DNA of 59,196 nucleotides from Chitinophagales bacterium (GCA_025057415.1 JANWXI010000004.1:1-59196); one strand, 5' to 3'. Shown: positions 18,126 to 27,721, counted from the first letter of the stretch. Made by a program: numbers and translations. The notes: generated by a model not told the origin, from the sequence alone.

Positions 18126-18374
18126 ATGAACATTTATGTTGCTAACGTCAACTTCCGCGCTAAAGAAGAGGAGTTGCGCGAAGTGTTTGCCCGCTATGGC
18201 GAGGTCACTTCGGTAAAAATCATGAAAGACCGTGAAACCAACCGCAGCCGCGGGTTCGGTTTTGTGGAAATGCCCAACCAGGAGCAGGCAGCTGCCGCCA
18301 TTCAGGCCATCAACGGGCAGGAATTTCAGCAGAGAAAACTTATCGTAAAAGAGGCATTGCCTCCGCGCCCATAA
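18126..18374 (+). CDS. Single-RRM RNA-binding protein
   Basis: An 82-residue protein that is a single RNA recognition motif. RNP2 is IYVANV (residues 3-8) and RNP1 is RGFGFVEM (about 39-46), with the aromatic residues needed for RNA stacking. The last ten residues form a short tail. Such small RRM proteins are abundant in Bacteroidota and cyanobacteria, where several are cold-induced; here that is inference. It has its own consensus promoter, a structured 5' leader and a strong terminator, so it is a compact single-gene unit probably expressed at high level. Confidence 0.93.
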   Translation: MNIYVANVNFRAKEEELREVFARYGEVTSVKIMKDRETNRSRGFGFVEMPNQEQAAAAIQAINGQEFQQRKLIVKEALPPRP

Positions 18375-18396
18375 ATTTTTTCTGTCTGATTTTTTT

Positions 18397-18425
18397 CACG
18401 CTCCCGCCAGGCGGGAGCGTTTTTA
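18397..18425 (+). terminator. Rho-independent terminator after the RRM gene
   Basis: ACGCTCCCGCC and GGCGGGAGCGT form a near-perfect inverted repeat separated by one base (a working loop of about five), followed by TTTTATTTT. It overlaps the last codons of the convergent folP gene. Confidence 0.88.
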
Positions 18426-19247
18426 TTTTCGGGAGCGATACGCTTCTGTAATTTTAATACACTCCACGGCTTCCTGTACATCGTGTACACGCAAAATATC
18501 AGCCCCTTGTAACAAACATATAGTGTGCAACGCTGTAGTGCCATTAAGCGCCTTATCGGGAGTGGTGTGTAGTAGTTTTGTTACCATTGATTTGCGGCTT
18601 ACACCGCAAAGCAAGGGTACCTGCAGTTTTTTAAATCGGTGCAGCGATTGTAACAGCAAATAGTTGTGCTCCAGAGTTTTTCCAAACCCAAAACCCACAT
18701 CAGCTATTACAGATGTTACGCCTGTCTTTTTTGCCAAAACAATTCTCTCCTCTAAAAAAGAATACACCTCCTCTACTACATCTTTATATAGCGGGTTGTG
18801 TTGCATAGTTTCGGGTGTACCTTGTATATGCATCAGGCACATCGCAGCCCCGAATGAGGCAACAGTGGAGAACATGTCCTTATCGTATGTGCCGGCGGTA
18901 ATGTCATTGATAATGTGTGCACCTGTTTGCAGGGCGAGTCGTGCTGTGGCGGCATGTAGCGTGTCAACCGAAAAAATCGCTTCTGGAAAGCGTTCAATCA
19001 ACCGGCGCAGCGGCTCTTCAATGCGCGCTACTTCCTCTTCGGCTGTAATTATTTTGGCTCCCGGTCGGGTGCTCATGCCACCCACATCCAATATAACAGC
19101 GCCCTCACACAACATACGCTCAGCCAGCGATAAATAATCATCCAGATGCCTGCCGCCATCGTAAAACGAGTCGGGGGTAAGATTGATTATCCCCATTACC
19201 TTGGGCTGTGAAAGGTCTATGGTTCGGCCGCGGCATTGAAAAATCAT
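18423..19247 (-). CDS. folP: Dihydropteroate synthase
   Basis: A 274-residue enzyme joining p-aminobenzoate to dihydropterin pyrophosphate in folate synthesis, the sulfonamide target. Motifs: MGIINLTPDSFYDGG, DVGGMSTRPGA, SVDT, IINDITAG, LMHIQGTPETMQ, DVGFGFGKTLEHN and CGVSRKSMV. Its start overlaps the purC stop by 4 nt (ATGA), so the two are translationally coupled in a purC-folP operon linking purine and folate synthesis. folD lies in the same window but is unlinked. Confidence 0.96.
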   Translation of the reverse strand: MIFQCRGRTIDLSQPKVMGIINLTPDSFYDGGRHLDDYLSLAERMLCEGAVILDVGGMSTRPGAKIITAEEEVARIEEPLRRLIERFPEAIFSVDTLHAATARLALQTGAHIINDITAGTYDKDMFSTVASFGAAMCLMHIQGTPETMQHNPLYKDVVEEVYSFLEERIVLAKKTGVTSVIADVGFGFGKTLEHNYLLLQSLHRFKKLQVPLLCGVSRKSMVTKLLHTTPDKALNGTTALHTICLLQGADILRVHDVQEAVECIKITEAYRSRK

Positions 19248-20194
19248 GCCTGTATGTTTTGCAAATAACGGATTACGCTCTGCTCTATATGTGCGGGAGA
19301 GTAATCATAGCCGCTGCGGTCAAATTGCTTACCGGTTACCATTTCATAAAGTTGTATGTAACGCGATGAGATTTCCTCCACCCATGTATCGGTCATGGCA
19401 GGTATCGTTTGCCCCTCTTTGCCCTGAAAACCGTTCTCTATCAACCACTGGCGCACAAATTCTTTGCTTAGTTGTTGTTGCGGCTGGCATGCTCGTTGCC
19501 GTTCCTCGTATCCCTCGGCTATGAAATAGCGCGATGAATCAGGGGTGTGCACCTCATCAATCAGCATCAAACTTCCGTTTTCGTCAATGCCAAACTCGTA
19601 TTTGGTATCTACCAGAATTAGCCCCCGCTCGCAAGCATACCGCTGCCCGAAAGCAAAAACTTTCAGTGCATAATCCTCCATCATGGCATAGGTCTTCTCG
19701 TCTGTTAATTTACGTTCAAGTATCTCTTTGCGCGAAATATCTTCATCATGTCCTTCTAATGACTTTACGGCAGGGGTAATTACAGGCGATGGTAGCGGAT
19801 CGTTTTCACGGAGTCCATCAGGCAGAGTGACCCCACACAAGGCGCGTTTGCCTGCTTTATACTCCCGGGCTGCATGCCCCGCCAAATAACCGCGTACCAC
19901 CATTTCTATCCTGATAGGTTCGCACCTTTTCCCGATGGAAACGTTCGGATGCGGCGTGGCTTCTAACCAGTTAGGGACAATGTGGCGTGTCAGGTTCAAA
20001 AAATGTGCAGCCATCATGTTCAGCACAGCCCCTTTATACGGAATAGGCCGGGGCAGGATGTAATCAAAAGCAGATATCCGGTCACTTGCAATCACCACCA
20101 ATTTATTACCCACAGTGTAAACATCGCGCACTTTGCCGTGATACACAGAAGATTGTCCGGGAAAACGAAAGTCAGTTTTGGCGATTGCTTGCAT
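19244..20194 (-). CDS. purC: Phosphoribosylaminoimidazole-succinocarboxamide synthase (SAICAR synthetase)
   Basis: A 316-residue purine biosynthesis enzyme that joins aspartate to CAIR using ATP. Motifs: YHGKVRDVYTVGNKLVVIASDRISAFDYIL, EMVVRGYLAGHAAREY, LVDTKYEFGID and LIDEVHTPDSSRYF. It is of the longer type with a C-terminal extension, usual in Bacteroidota. It precedes and overlaps folP by 4 nt. Confidence 0.96.
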   Translation of the reverse strand: MQAIAKTDFRFPGQSSVYHGKVRDVYTVGNKLVVIASDRISAFDYILPRPIPYKGAVLNMMAAHFLNLTRHIVPNWLEATPHPNVSIGKRCEPIRIEMVVRGYLAGHAAREYKAGKRALCGVTLPDGLRENDPLPSPVITPAVKSLEGHDEDISRKEILERKLTDEKTYAMMEDYALKVFAFGQRYACERGLILVDTKYEFGIDENGSLMLIDEVHTPDSSRYFIAEGYEERQRACQPQQQLSKEFVRQWLIENGFQGKEGQTIPAMTDTWVEEISSRYIQLYEMVTGKQFDRSGYDYSPAHIEQSVIRYLQNIQA

Positions 20195-20282
20195 ACAAAA
20201 TGTTTATGAGAAGCGAAGTTAAGTGGCTGCGCCACATCCGAAAGGTATGTAGATAACTTTATGCGTAGATGTGCAGTATATG

Positions 20283-20990
20283 CTACCGTAAGTCAACCAC
20301 CTTTACGCCCGGAAAACGTTTCACATCAAAAGTAAACGATGCATCGGAAGTACTGATGTTGTAACTTTGTTTGGTGATTTTATAGATGTAGCGCACTCCG
20401 TTGCGCTCGTAAATTTTACTTTCGGTTATTTGCTGTGTGTTGTCGTCAATGGTTACATCTATTTTGAAGTATGATACTTTTTTATTAACGGGGCTCATTT
20501 CTACCACCGTGCAAGGTTTATTGCCAACGGTCTTCTTTTCTTTGATGCGATAGCTGTACCCCTCGGCATACATCGAAAATATTTTGGACGGAGAAAAACT
20601 CTCCTCGTTTTCCTCAAAGTAATTTACCTGTACCTCTTTATCAGAGGCGATGTAGGTCCATACGTTCTTGCCATCGCAGTATATCTGCTGGCCGTCCATC
20701 TGTATGTGAAATTTTGCACCTTCAAGCAGTACCGTGCCGTCAATCGTATCGGTGAGTTTGCGCTCGTCATCATCGGGCTTCACCTTGGGTCTTGAAATCA
20801 GCAACCGGAACGAAGCCGATATATTTTTATACGATTTATATTTATCGCTTACTTTTTGCAATAGCGCAGCTGCTTCCGGCTCATTGATGGTGGTTTGATT
20901 TACAAACGCGCACAGCCCCCACAATAACATGGTAGTAATTAAAGAAATTTTTGTTAATTTAAATATTAATGAACTGAGTTGCAACTTCAT
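20283..20990 (-). CDS. LolA-like outer membrane lipoprotein carrier
   Basis: A 235-residue exported protein. Residues about 10-30 form a hydrophobic signal (ISLITTMLLWGLCAFVNQ). The mature part has the LolA pattern: a helical start ALLQKVSDKYKSYKNISASFRL, then beta strands with VLLEGAKFHIQMDGQQIYCDGKNVWTY, and the ending DASFTFDVKRFPGVKVVDLR. LolA carries lipoproteins across the periplasm. Its start overlaps the ftsK stop by 4 nt. The ftsK-lolA order is common in bacteria, which supports the call. Confidence 0.85.
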   Translation of the reverse strand: MKLQLSSLIFKLTKISLITTMLLWGLCAFVNQTTINEPEAAALLQKVSDKYKSYKNISASFRLLISRPKVKPDDDERKLTDTIDGTVLLEGAKFHIQMDGQQIYCDGKNVWTYIASDKEVQVNYFEENEESFSPSKIFSMYAEGYSYRIKEKKTVGNKPCTVVEMSPVNKKVSYFKIDVTIDDNTQQITESKIYERNGVRYIYKITKQSYNISTSDASFTFDVKRFPGVKVVDLR

Positions 20991-23512
20991 TGAGCAGTTT
21001 GTTCCCGTAGTTTTTGCAAATATTGTTCCAATTCGGCTTCGGTCTTGAATTTTACCTCACGGGCTTTGGTGCCAATATTCTCGCCCACGATGCCCGCCTC
21101 TTGCAGTTGGTCCATGAGCCGTCCGGCGCGGTTATAGCCGAGTTTCAACCGGCGCTGAATCAGCGAGGTTGACCCCATCTGATTTTGCACAATAAGCCGT
21201 GCGGCTTCTTCAAACATCTCATCTCTTTCACCGTCTATAAAGAAATCATCATCCCCTTTCGCATTGGGGTCTATGTATTCGGGCAGTTCAAATGCGGCGG
21301 TATAACCTTGCTGGGCAGCAATGTAATCTCTTACGCGCTCCACCTCGGGGGTGTCCACAAAGCCGCACTGCAGGCGAATGATATCGCTGCCTATGCTGAG
21401 GAGCATGTCCCCTCTGCCGATGAGCTGTTCGGCACCACCCTGGTCTAATATAGTGCGTGAGTCAACTTTGGATGTGGTTTTAAACGCAATGCGCGCCGGG
21501 AAATTCGCTTTAATGGTGCCGGTGATAATGTTCACAGAGGGGCGTTGGGTTGCCAGTATCAGATGTATGCCAATGGCGCGCGCCAATTGTGCCAGGCGGG
21601 CTATAGGAGTTTCTACCTCTTTGCCGGCGGTCATAATAAGGTCGGCAAACTCGTCTATTACCAACACAATATATGGTAAATATTTATGGCCATTGCGCGG
21701 ATTGAGCTGGCGGTTGATGAATTTATGGTTGTATTCCTTGATGTTACGGCATGCGGCTTTTTTCAAAAGATTGTACCGGTCGTCCATTTCAAGGCACAAA
21801 GCATTGAGCGTTGTAACCACTTTTTTGGTATCGGTAATAATTGCATCCTCCTCGCCGGGCAGTTTGGCAAGGAAATGTTTCTCAAGCGCTTCATATAAGC
21901 TCAACTCTACCTTCTTAGGATCCACCAACACAAATTTCAATTGCGAGGGATGTTTTTTGTAGAGCAACGATACGAGGATAGAGTTAATACCCACCGATTT
22001 CCCCTGTCCGGTGGCTCCTGCCATCAGCAGGTGAGGCATCTTGGCAAGGTCGGCTACATAAATTTCATTGCTAATAGATTTACCCAGGCAAATCGGAAGG
22101 TCTGCCGTGGAGTTTTGAAATTTCTCCGAAGCGAGCAGCGAGCGCATACTCACCACTTCTTTGTGTGCGTTGGGCACTTCTATGCCTATAGTGCCTTTGC
22201 CGGGAATAGGAGCGATGATGCGAATACCAAGCGCAGCCAGACTCAACGCTATGTCATCCTCCAGATTTTTAATTCTCGAAATGCGCACCCCCGCAGCCGG
22301 TACAATTTCATATAGCGTAACGGTGGGCCCTATGGTAGCTTTGATTTTTGAAATTTCTATCTGATAGTTGTTGAGCGTGGTAACGATTTGCGTTTTGTTG
22401 CGCTCAAGCTCTTCGGGGTCAATTTTAACGCGGTCGCTGCCGTATTCTTCCAGTAAATCCAGTGTAGGGTACTCGTACTGCGAAAGTTCAAGCGTGGGGT
22501 CATACACAGTATCTACCGCGCCAGTATTGTGCGATAAAGTTTCCTGCTCTGCGGTTTCCTGTATCTCCAGTTTAACCTCTTCGGTTGTCATTACAGGTGT
22601 TTCCTGAGTTTGCGGGGCTGATATGATTACCGCTTCCGCATTTGAAGTTACTTCCAGTTCTACTGTGTCGGTACGCAAAGCAGCAGCAGGCGAGGTTTCA
22701 ATGTTATCTTTTGCAAAAATGTTCTCCGATTCATCGCGAAACTCGCGGATTTCGGTTTGCACCGCGTTTTCTGTCTGCGTGGCAGAAACTGTGGTCTCCC
22801 CGTTCGTGCCGGCGTGATTTTTTAGGTTTTTGCCCCAGCCGGTCAAAAACGAAAAACTGATGTTGTAAACCGCCACCGCGCCTATCAAGGCGCTTACCAC
22901 CAGCAGCGCCCCCACTCCGAGGGGTTTCACCAGTTTGGTCAGATATCCCCGCTCACCTGCCAGAAAATCTCCGAAAGCGCCACCCCAACTGATGATACTA
23001 TCGGGCAGGATGAGCATGTTCGCAAATGCCAGCGCTACGGAAAGCCAAACAATACCGAAAAAACAGTAAATAAATATTTTTAATATGTTGAAAACATTTT
23101 TCTGCACCAGCAGGTTAAAGCCCGCAGCAAAACTCATCCATACAAACAGGTAAGCTGCCAGCCCAAACATACCGTGTATCATGCCGTGGGCGAGTTTGGC
23201 GCCCAGCGTCCCGAAAGCATTCGCGGCGCCTTCTGCTCCGTTGAGGGATGTGTTGCTACCGGCCACCTCGCTCTGGTCAACAGCGGCATTAAACATGTAT
23301 GAGGTAAAAGCCACCGCCATCACAAAAGCCAGTAGCATCAATACCAGACCCGTAATTTTTGAAAGCCGCCCGTCATTCCAAAACTTTGGAGCGGTTGCGG
23401 CATCTTCTTTTGCCTTTTTTGATGCCGGTTTGCGCTCGCGCGGCGGTCTGGCAGGCGCATCCGGTGGCGATGAGGATACGCTTTTACTTTTCGCTGCGTT
23501 ATTCTCTTCCAT
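20987..23512 (-). CDS. ftsK: DNA translocase FtsK/SpoIIIE
   Basis: An 841-residue septal DNA pump that clears chromosome ends during division. The N-terminal third has four predicted membrane segments (for example ITGLVLMLLAFVMAVAFTSYMF). A glutamate-rich linker spans about 240-360. The motor has Walker A GATGQGKSVGIN, Walker B VLVIDEFADLIM and the segment QLARAIGIHLILATQRPSVNIITG. The C-terminal winged-helix gamma domain is QMGSTSLIQRRLKLGYNRAGRLMDQLQ. I prefer the ATG at 23512 (MEENNAAKSK) to the track's start at 23548, which adds 12 residues unlike the family. Confidence 0.95.
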   Translation of the reverse strand: MEENNAAKSKSVSSSPPDAPARPPRERKPASKKAKEDAATAPKFWNDGRLSKITGLVLMLLAFVMAVAFTSYMFNAAVDQSEVAGSNTSLNGAEGAANAFGTLGAKLAHGMIHGMFGLAAYLFVWMSFAAGFNLLVQKNVFNILKIFIYCFFGIVWLSVALAFANMLILPDSIISWGGAFGDFLAGERGYLTKLVKPLGVGALLVVSALIGAVAVYNISFSFLTGWGKNLKNHAGTNGETTVSATQTENAVQTEIREFRDESENIFAKDNIETSPAAALRTDTVELEVTSNAEAVIISAPQTQETPVMTTEEVKLEIQETAEQETLSHNTGAVDTVYDPTLELSQYEYPTLDLLEEYGSDRVKIDPEELERNKTQIVTTLNNYQIEISKIKATIGPTVTLYEIVPAAGVRISRIKNLEDDIALSLAALGIRIIAPIPGKGTIGIEVPNAHKEVVSMRSLLASEKFQNSTADLPICLGKSISNEIYVADLAKMPHLLMAGATGQGKSVGINSILVSLLYKKHPSQLKFVLVDPKKVELSLYEALEKHFLAKLPGEEDAIITDTKKVVTTLNALCLEMDDRYNLLKKAACRNIKEYNHKFINRQLNPRNGHKYLPYIVLVIDEFADLIMTAGKEVETPIARLAQLARAIGIHLILATQRPSVNIITGTIKANFPARIAFKTTSKVDSRTILDQGGAEQLIGRGDMLLSIGSDIIRLQCGFVDTPEVERVRDYIAAQQGYTAAFELPEYIDPNAKGDDDFFIDGERDEMFEEAARLIVQNQMGSTSLIQRRLKLGYNRAGRLMDQLQEAGIVGENIGTKAREVKFKTEAELEQYLQKLREQTAQ

Positions 23513-23631
23513 ATCGGTAAAGTCAGCTACTAAAATGTAAAGAAACATACGCCGGCGTTTATTCTATAACGAATTGTTATGAACAACTGATGTGCAGTTG
23601 TACAAAATATTGTCACTTTTACGCGCTCAAT

Positions 23632-24153
23632 ATGCAGGCGCCCACTCACATATTGGCAGGCAGTGTCATACAGGAATTATGCAAAACCCGTCGCTTTCCC
23701 CTCCTCACTTATTTCCTCACGGCAGTTTTCGGTTTCTTCTCACACGGCTTGTTAGACAAACTCGCCATCACCACTTACCATCCGCCCCGTGCCGATTTTT
23801 CTGACGCCTTCTGGATATCATACCACGTGGGCGTGCTGCTGGCAACCATCGTTGCCGTATATGTGTATGGCGCCCGTTACGGCTGGGGCATCATATTTGC
23901 AGTTCTCCCCGATGTGGACTGGATACTCATCCACGGGCAGCGGCTAACCGGCATCTCGCTGCCATTTTACCAAACACCACATATACATAATTTTTTAAAT
24001 GCGTTTTTTGATACAGTTGCCGCGCCCTTATCTGCGCTACCCGATTACCGCCATTACCCCTGGGCAGGCATTTTTGAAATAGCGCTCATCGCCCTGTTTA
24101 TCCTGCTCCTTCACCGCCTGCAGCGCCGCAGGCGAAACATACACTTCCGGTGA
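23632..24153 (+). CDS. Polytopic membrane protein, possibly YdjM/DUF457-like
   Basis: A 173-residue protein from the ATG at 23632 (MQAPTHILAGSVIQEL); the track starts 14 codons earlier. It has about four hydrophobic segments and scattered histidines and aspartates: HILAGS, FFSHGLLDKLA, LPDVDWILIHGQ and HIHNFLNAFFD. The pattern of H, then LPDxDW, then H in membrane helices recalls the membrane-bound metal-dependent hydrolase family (YdjM, DUF457), but the match is by eye and partial. It ends with an arginine-rich tail. It is divergent from ftsK and unlinked to other genes. Confidence 0.6.
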   Translation: MQAPTHILAGSVIQELCKTRRFPLLTYFLTAVFGFFSHGLLDKLAITTYHPPRADFSDAFWISYHVGVLLATIVAVYVYGARYGWGIIFAVLPDVDWILIHGQRLTGISLPFYQTPHIHNFLNAFFDTVAAPLSALPDYRHYPWAGIFEIALIALFILLLHRLQRRRRNIHFR

Positions 24154-24262
24154 TACCGCCCCGCCTGCAGGTCAGCATGTATGTCTTTACTGCATTCACC
24201 CGATGACGCACTGCAACTCTCCCTTCAAAATATATAATTTACTTATAATTTGTTTTTTATTT

Positions 24263-24415
24263 GGGGGTGCCCCCGCTGCCTGGCGATGCAAGGCAGCGGG
24301 GTCGGGCTTGCTACGGGGTGCGCTTCGCTCCCGCCACGCCCGTAGTATTATTGATATTTCAAAGGTACGGGCGTGGCCGCTTCGCTGCACTCGCGCCCTC
24401 CGCATCCCTCACCCG
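24263..24415 (-). repeat. Structured intergenic repeat, copy D
   Basis: Inverted copy, 109 nt after the membrane-protein stop codon, with the GGGGTGCCCC end facing it. The stem near that end is shorter than in copies A and C (CCCCGCTGCC paired with GGCAGCGGGG). The other stem is GCCACGCCCGTA paired with TACGGGCGTGGC, 12 pairs, replacing GCCGCGCCCGCA/TGCGGGCGCGGC of copy B with matched changes. Confidence 0.9.
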
Positions 24416-25249
24416 AATGAAATAGCACACTTACCCCGTATATCGTGAGCCATGTTACTTCGGGCAGTGATGCCAACTTTTGTCACAATACTTCAGGTGG
24501 TATGTATTTTTGATATAGATTGCATGATGCTTCACTCCGTTTTAAATCATAACAGCCAGAGTTGATAAATTTTTTACCGGTAAGTTGTTTTTGGTGATAC
24601 CACTACGAAACATACCCATTAAAAAAATATAATATGTTTTAATAGCCGAAAAACTGATTTTTGCTTTGGGCGTATGGGTGCCTGCAAGTTTATTATCCAA
24701 AAACAATAGCACATACCCGGATATATAGATTAATGTTTGCTTTCTATGCACAACTGGTTGCCAAACCCGATAATGAACAGTGCATTTGCGAAATTGGTTA
24801 CAAGCTGTAAGCTGCATCAATATTAACCAACATTTAAGACCGCCGTTTATACAGTGGTCTTATTTTTATTTAGAGGTGGCAAAAAATGTTGTTGTAAACT
24901 CAGGTGTGTTGCTAAAATAGATAAAGCAAAAATCTCTGTTGTATTTACATACATTACATAAATATCATTTTTATGACCACAACATATTATTTTAAGTTTA
25001 GCGATGGTTGGTAGGTGCCTATTAAAATTTCTAAGTACCACATAAAACTCAACATACCGCCAGACACAATCCTCGACTGTACCATCAAATAAACGTGTAT
25101 GTCATTCCTGCTGGCAGATAATCACTTCAAAACACTCTACACAAAACTCCTCTGACTGCGACTATCTAATTTCTTCCTTATTTTAATACTCTATGACACG
25201 ACTTACCACAAGAACATTCAATTATTATTTTCGCCTGCTTTAAAACATA
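24416..25249. other. AT-rich intergenic region before gltX
   Basis: About 830 nt, the longest stretch in the window with no recognisable gene. Two minus-strand ORFs (24542-24820 and 24847-25041) have compositions and sequences that look random. One weak inverted repeat, AAGACC...GGTCTT at 24836-24861, is followed by TATTTTTATTT on the plus strand and could end a short unrecognised transcript. No tRNA-like fold was seen. Confidence 0.4.
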
Positions 25250-26788
25250 ATGAGCAGACGAGTACGTGTACGATTTGCCCCATCGCCAACCGGACCCCTC
25301 CACCCCGGCGGTATCCGCACAGCCCTTTACAATTATTTACTTGCCAAAAAGCACGGTGGCGATTTTATTTTGCGCATCGAAGATACCGACCAAACGCGCT
25401 TTGTGCCCGGAGCTGAGGAGTTTATCATTGAAGCGCTCAAATGGTGCGGCATAGAGCCAAATGAGGGAGTTGGTTTTGGCGATGGTCCCTATGCACCATA
25501 TCGCCAGAGCGAACGCAAACATTTGTACCGGCAGTTTGCCGATAAACTCATAGAGAGCGGCCACGCTTACTACGCTTTCGACACCGAAGAAGAGATAGAA
25601 AAAATGCGCCAGGATCTTGCTGCGCAAGGCGTGCAAAGCCCCTCTTACAACGCGGTAACCCGTCAGTACATGAAAAACTCCCTCACACTACCTGGCGAGG
25701 AAGTAGAAAGGCGCCTTGCTGAGGGCACCCCTTATGTGATACGATTTAAAATGCCGCGCAACGAAGAGGTTAAGTTTTATGACGAGATACGCGGTTGGGT
25801 GACTTTTAATACTTCTCAACTCACCGATGCCGTGCTGCTCAAAAGTGACGGCATGCCCACATATCACTTAGCCAACGTAAGCGATGATTACATGATGCAG
25901 ATTACTCACGTAATACGTGGTGAAGAGTGGTTGAGTTCTACCCCGCTGCACGTGTTGTTGTATCGTGCTCTCGGTCTTGAGGAGGTAATGCCGAAATTCG
26001 CTCACTTACCCCTGATACTAAAACCAGATGGAACCGGCAAACTCAGCAAGCGCGACGGTGACCGGCTGGGCTTTCCGTTCTATGCAATCAGATGGAAAAA
26101 CCCCGAAACGGGCGAGGTAACTGATGGCTACCGCGAAAAGGGCTTTTTGCCAGAGGCGTTTGTCAATTTTCTGGCGCTGCTCGGCTGGAGCCCGGGAGAA
26201 AACCGCCGCAAAATGAGCATGCAGGAAATGATACAACTGTTTTCCCTTGACAGGGTACACAAAGCCGGCGCCCGATATGATTACAACATGCTCCTATCGC
26301 TCAACCACGAATACCTGATGGCAACCGATGATAAAGTGTTGGCTGCCACCATTCGCCCGCAACTGGAGCAGCGCGGCATACCCTACCACGAAGAATATGT
26401 AACGGGTTTCTGCCGGCTTATGAAAGAGCGTGCTCATTTTGCCAGCGAATTACTCACCCTGGGCTACTATTTTTTTGAAGATGTAAAAACTTACGATACC
26501 GACACCCTCCGCAAAAAATACCGTTTAGAACAACAACCTCTTTTTGACGAACTCACTTTACTTTTGGAGAACACTGACGATTTCTCTGCGCCGGCATTGG
26601 AGAAAAAGTTGAAAGAATTCCTTGCTGCTCATCAACTCAAAACGGGTGATGTAATGCCAGTGTTAAGAATTGCACTGGCGGGGACCATGCAGGGTCCGGC
26701 TGTATTTGACATGATGGCTCTCATGGGTAAAGAAAAAACTGTACAACGCCTCAAAAACGCATGGGTAAAATTCCGGGAACTTGTCTAA
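25250..26788 (+). CDS. gltX: Glutamyl-tRNA synthetase
   Basis: A 512-residue class I synthetase that charges tRNA(Glu). The HIGH-type motif is PSPTGPLHPGGIRTALYN, in which HPGG replaces the usual HLGG or HIGG. FILRIEDTDQTR follows, and the KMSKS loop is KLSKRDGD. The anticodon-binding alpha-helical half has the normal length. The start at 25250 (MSRRVRVRFAPSPTG) fits the family. It is monocistronic, with 110 nt before the acidic protein gene. Confidence 0.96.
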   Translation: MSRRVRVRFAPSPTGPLHPGGIRTALYNYLLAKKHGGDFILRIEDTDQTRFVPGAEEFIIEALKWCGIEPNEGVGFGDGPYAPYRQSERKHLYRQFADKLIESGHAYYAFDTEEEIEKMRQDLAAQGVQSPSYNAVTRQYMKNSLTLPGEEVERRLAEGTPYVIRFKMPRNEEVKFYDEIRGWVTFNTSQLTDAVLLKSDGMPTYHLANVSDDYMMQITHVIRGEEWLSSTPLHVLLYRALGLEEVMPKFAHLPLILKPDGTGKLSKRDGDRLGFPFYAIRWKNPETGEVTDGYREKGFLPEAFVNFLALLGWSPGENRRKMSMQEMIQLFSLDRVHKAGARYDYNMLLSLNHEYLMATDDKVLAATIRPQLEQRGIPYHEEYVTGFCRLMKERAHFASELLTLGYYFFEDVKTYDTDTLRKKYRLEQQPLFDELTLLLENTDDFSAPALEKKLKEFLAAHQLKTGDVMPVLRIALAGTMQGPAVFDMMALMGKEKTVQRLKNAWVKFRELV

Positions 26789-26827
26789 ATTGGCACAAAA
26801 ATTCCTGTGAAATTTTTTTCAAAAAAA

Positions 26828-26861
26828 ATTTTGAAATCAAAAAAACAAACCTCTTAAATTA
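26828..26861 (+). promoter_or_regulatory. Putative promoter of the acidic protein gene
   Basis: TTTTG at 26828-26832, a 21-nt spacer and TAAATTAG at 26854-26861, one base from TAnnTTTG. The surrounding A/T tracts resemble an UP-like region. It gives a leader of about 30 nt before the ATG at 26899. Confidence 0.5.
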
Positions 26862-26898
26862 GCGAAAAAATATGGTTTGACCATTAAAACGCTACCCT

Positions 26899-27249
26899 AT
26901 GCCACGCAAAAAGAAAGTGGAAGAGGACGATGAGAAACTCCTCAACAAACGCAAGCAAAATTCCCGTCAGGATGAGGACGAGGACGATGAGCTGGATGAG
27001 GAACTGGAAGATGAGTATGAAAAGTCGCTTGCCGAAGATGATGAAGAGGAGATAGAACCCACGCCTGATGACATCTCTATGATGGAGGGCATGGAAGAGT
27101 TTTCGGACATCATTGACAAGCGAAGCGCCGGCAGAGGACGCAGGGCCTCATCAGATGACGACTACGATGATGATGACTTGGCTGGGTTTAATGATTACGG
27201 TGACGAAGAAGATGAATTTGGCCGCGATATCTTTGAGGATGATTACTAA
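26899..27249 (+). CDS. Small highly acidic low-complexity protein
   Basis: A 116-residue protein. It starts basic (MPRKKKVEEDDEKLLNKRKQ) and then runs through Asp/Glu-rich stretches (EDEDDELDEELEDEYEKSL; DDDYDDDDLAGFNDYGDEED), ending in FGRDIFEDDY. A short middle segment, DDISMMEGMEEFSDIIDKR, could form a helix. There is no signal peptide or enzyme motif. It looks like a disordered DNA-mimic, chaperone-like or nucleoid-associated protein, but this is inference from composition. It has its own promoter and a perfect terminator, so it is a real gene. Function unknown. Confidence 0.75.
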   Translation: MPRKKKVEEDDEKLLNKRKQNSRQDEDEDDELDEELEDEYEKSLAEDDEEEIEPTPDDISMMEGMEEFSDIIDKRSAGRGRRASSDDDYDDDDLAGFNDYGDEEDEFGRDIFEDDY

Positions 27250-27269
27250 ACACTTTTTCACAATACGGC

Positions 27270-27300
27270 AGCGGTTGCTACCTTAGCAACCGCTTTTTTA
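27270..27300 (+). terminator. Rho-independent terminator after the acidic protein gene
   Basis: AGCGGTTGCTA, loop CCT, TAGCAACCGCT (11 perfect pairs), with a T-run beginning at the last base of the stem. It lies 20 nt after the stop codon and only about 10 nt before the next start codon. Confidence 0.93.
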
Positions 27301-27310
27301 TTTTGTGTAC

Positions 27311-27721
27311 ATGCGCAATCGCCCCATACGGGTTCTGGTAGCCAAAGTGGGTTTAGACGGTCATGACCGGGGAGCCAAAATCATTGCTTCAACGCTCCGC
27401 GATGCGGGTATGGAGGTAATTTACACCGGGCTACGACAAACCCCTGAGATGGTGGTAAACACTGCCCTCCAGGAAGATGTGGATGTGATAGGCGTCAGCA
27501 TCCTAAGCGGCGCTCACATGACGGTGTTTCCGCGTATTCTTTCGCTCATGAAGGAGAAAGGGCTTCATGACGTACTGCTGACCGGCGGAGGCATCATTCC
27601 CGAAGAAGATCTCAAACAATTGCGCGCCATGGGTGTTGGCGAACTCTTTCTGCCCGGCACCCCCACAAGCGAAATTGCTCGTTATATCAAAGAGTGGGTT
27701 CAGAAACATCGCCCCTTTTGA
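27311..27721 (+). CDS. Stand-alone cobalamin-binding domain of methylmalonyl-CoA mutase type
   Basis: A 136-residue protein equivalent to the C-terminal B12-binding domain of methylmalonyl-CoA mutase. The DxHxxG motif with the cobalt-ligand histidine is LDGHDRG (H18 counting from the ATG at 27311), followed by GVSILSGAH and [15 protein letters not shown]. In organisms with this split form it pairs with a separate catalytic subunit to interconvert methylmalonyl-CoA and succinyl-CoA; that subunit is not in this window. I chose ATG 27311 over the GTG at 27305. It connects the organism's metabolism to the B12 riboswitch operon seen at 43.5 kb. Confidence 0.9.
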   Translation: MRNRPIRVLVAKVGLDGHDRGAKIIASTLRDAGMEVIYTGLRQTPEMVVNTALQEDVDVIGVSILSGAHMTVFPRILSLMKEKGLHDVLLTGGGIIPEEDLKQLRAMGVGELFLPGTPTSEIARYIKEWVQKHRPF

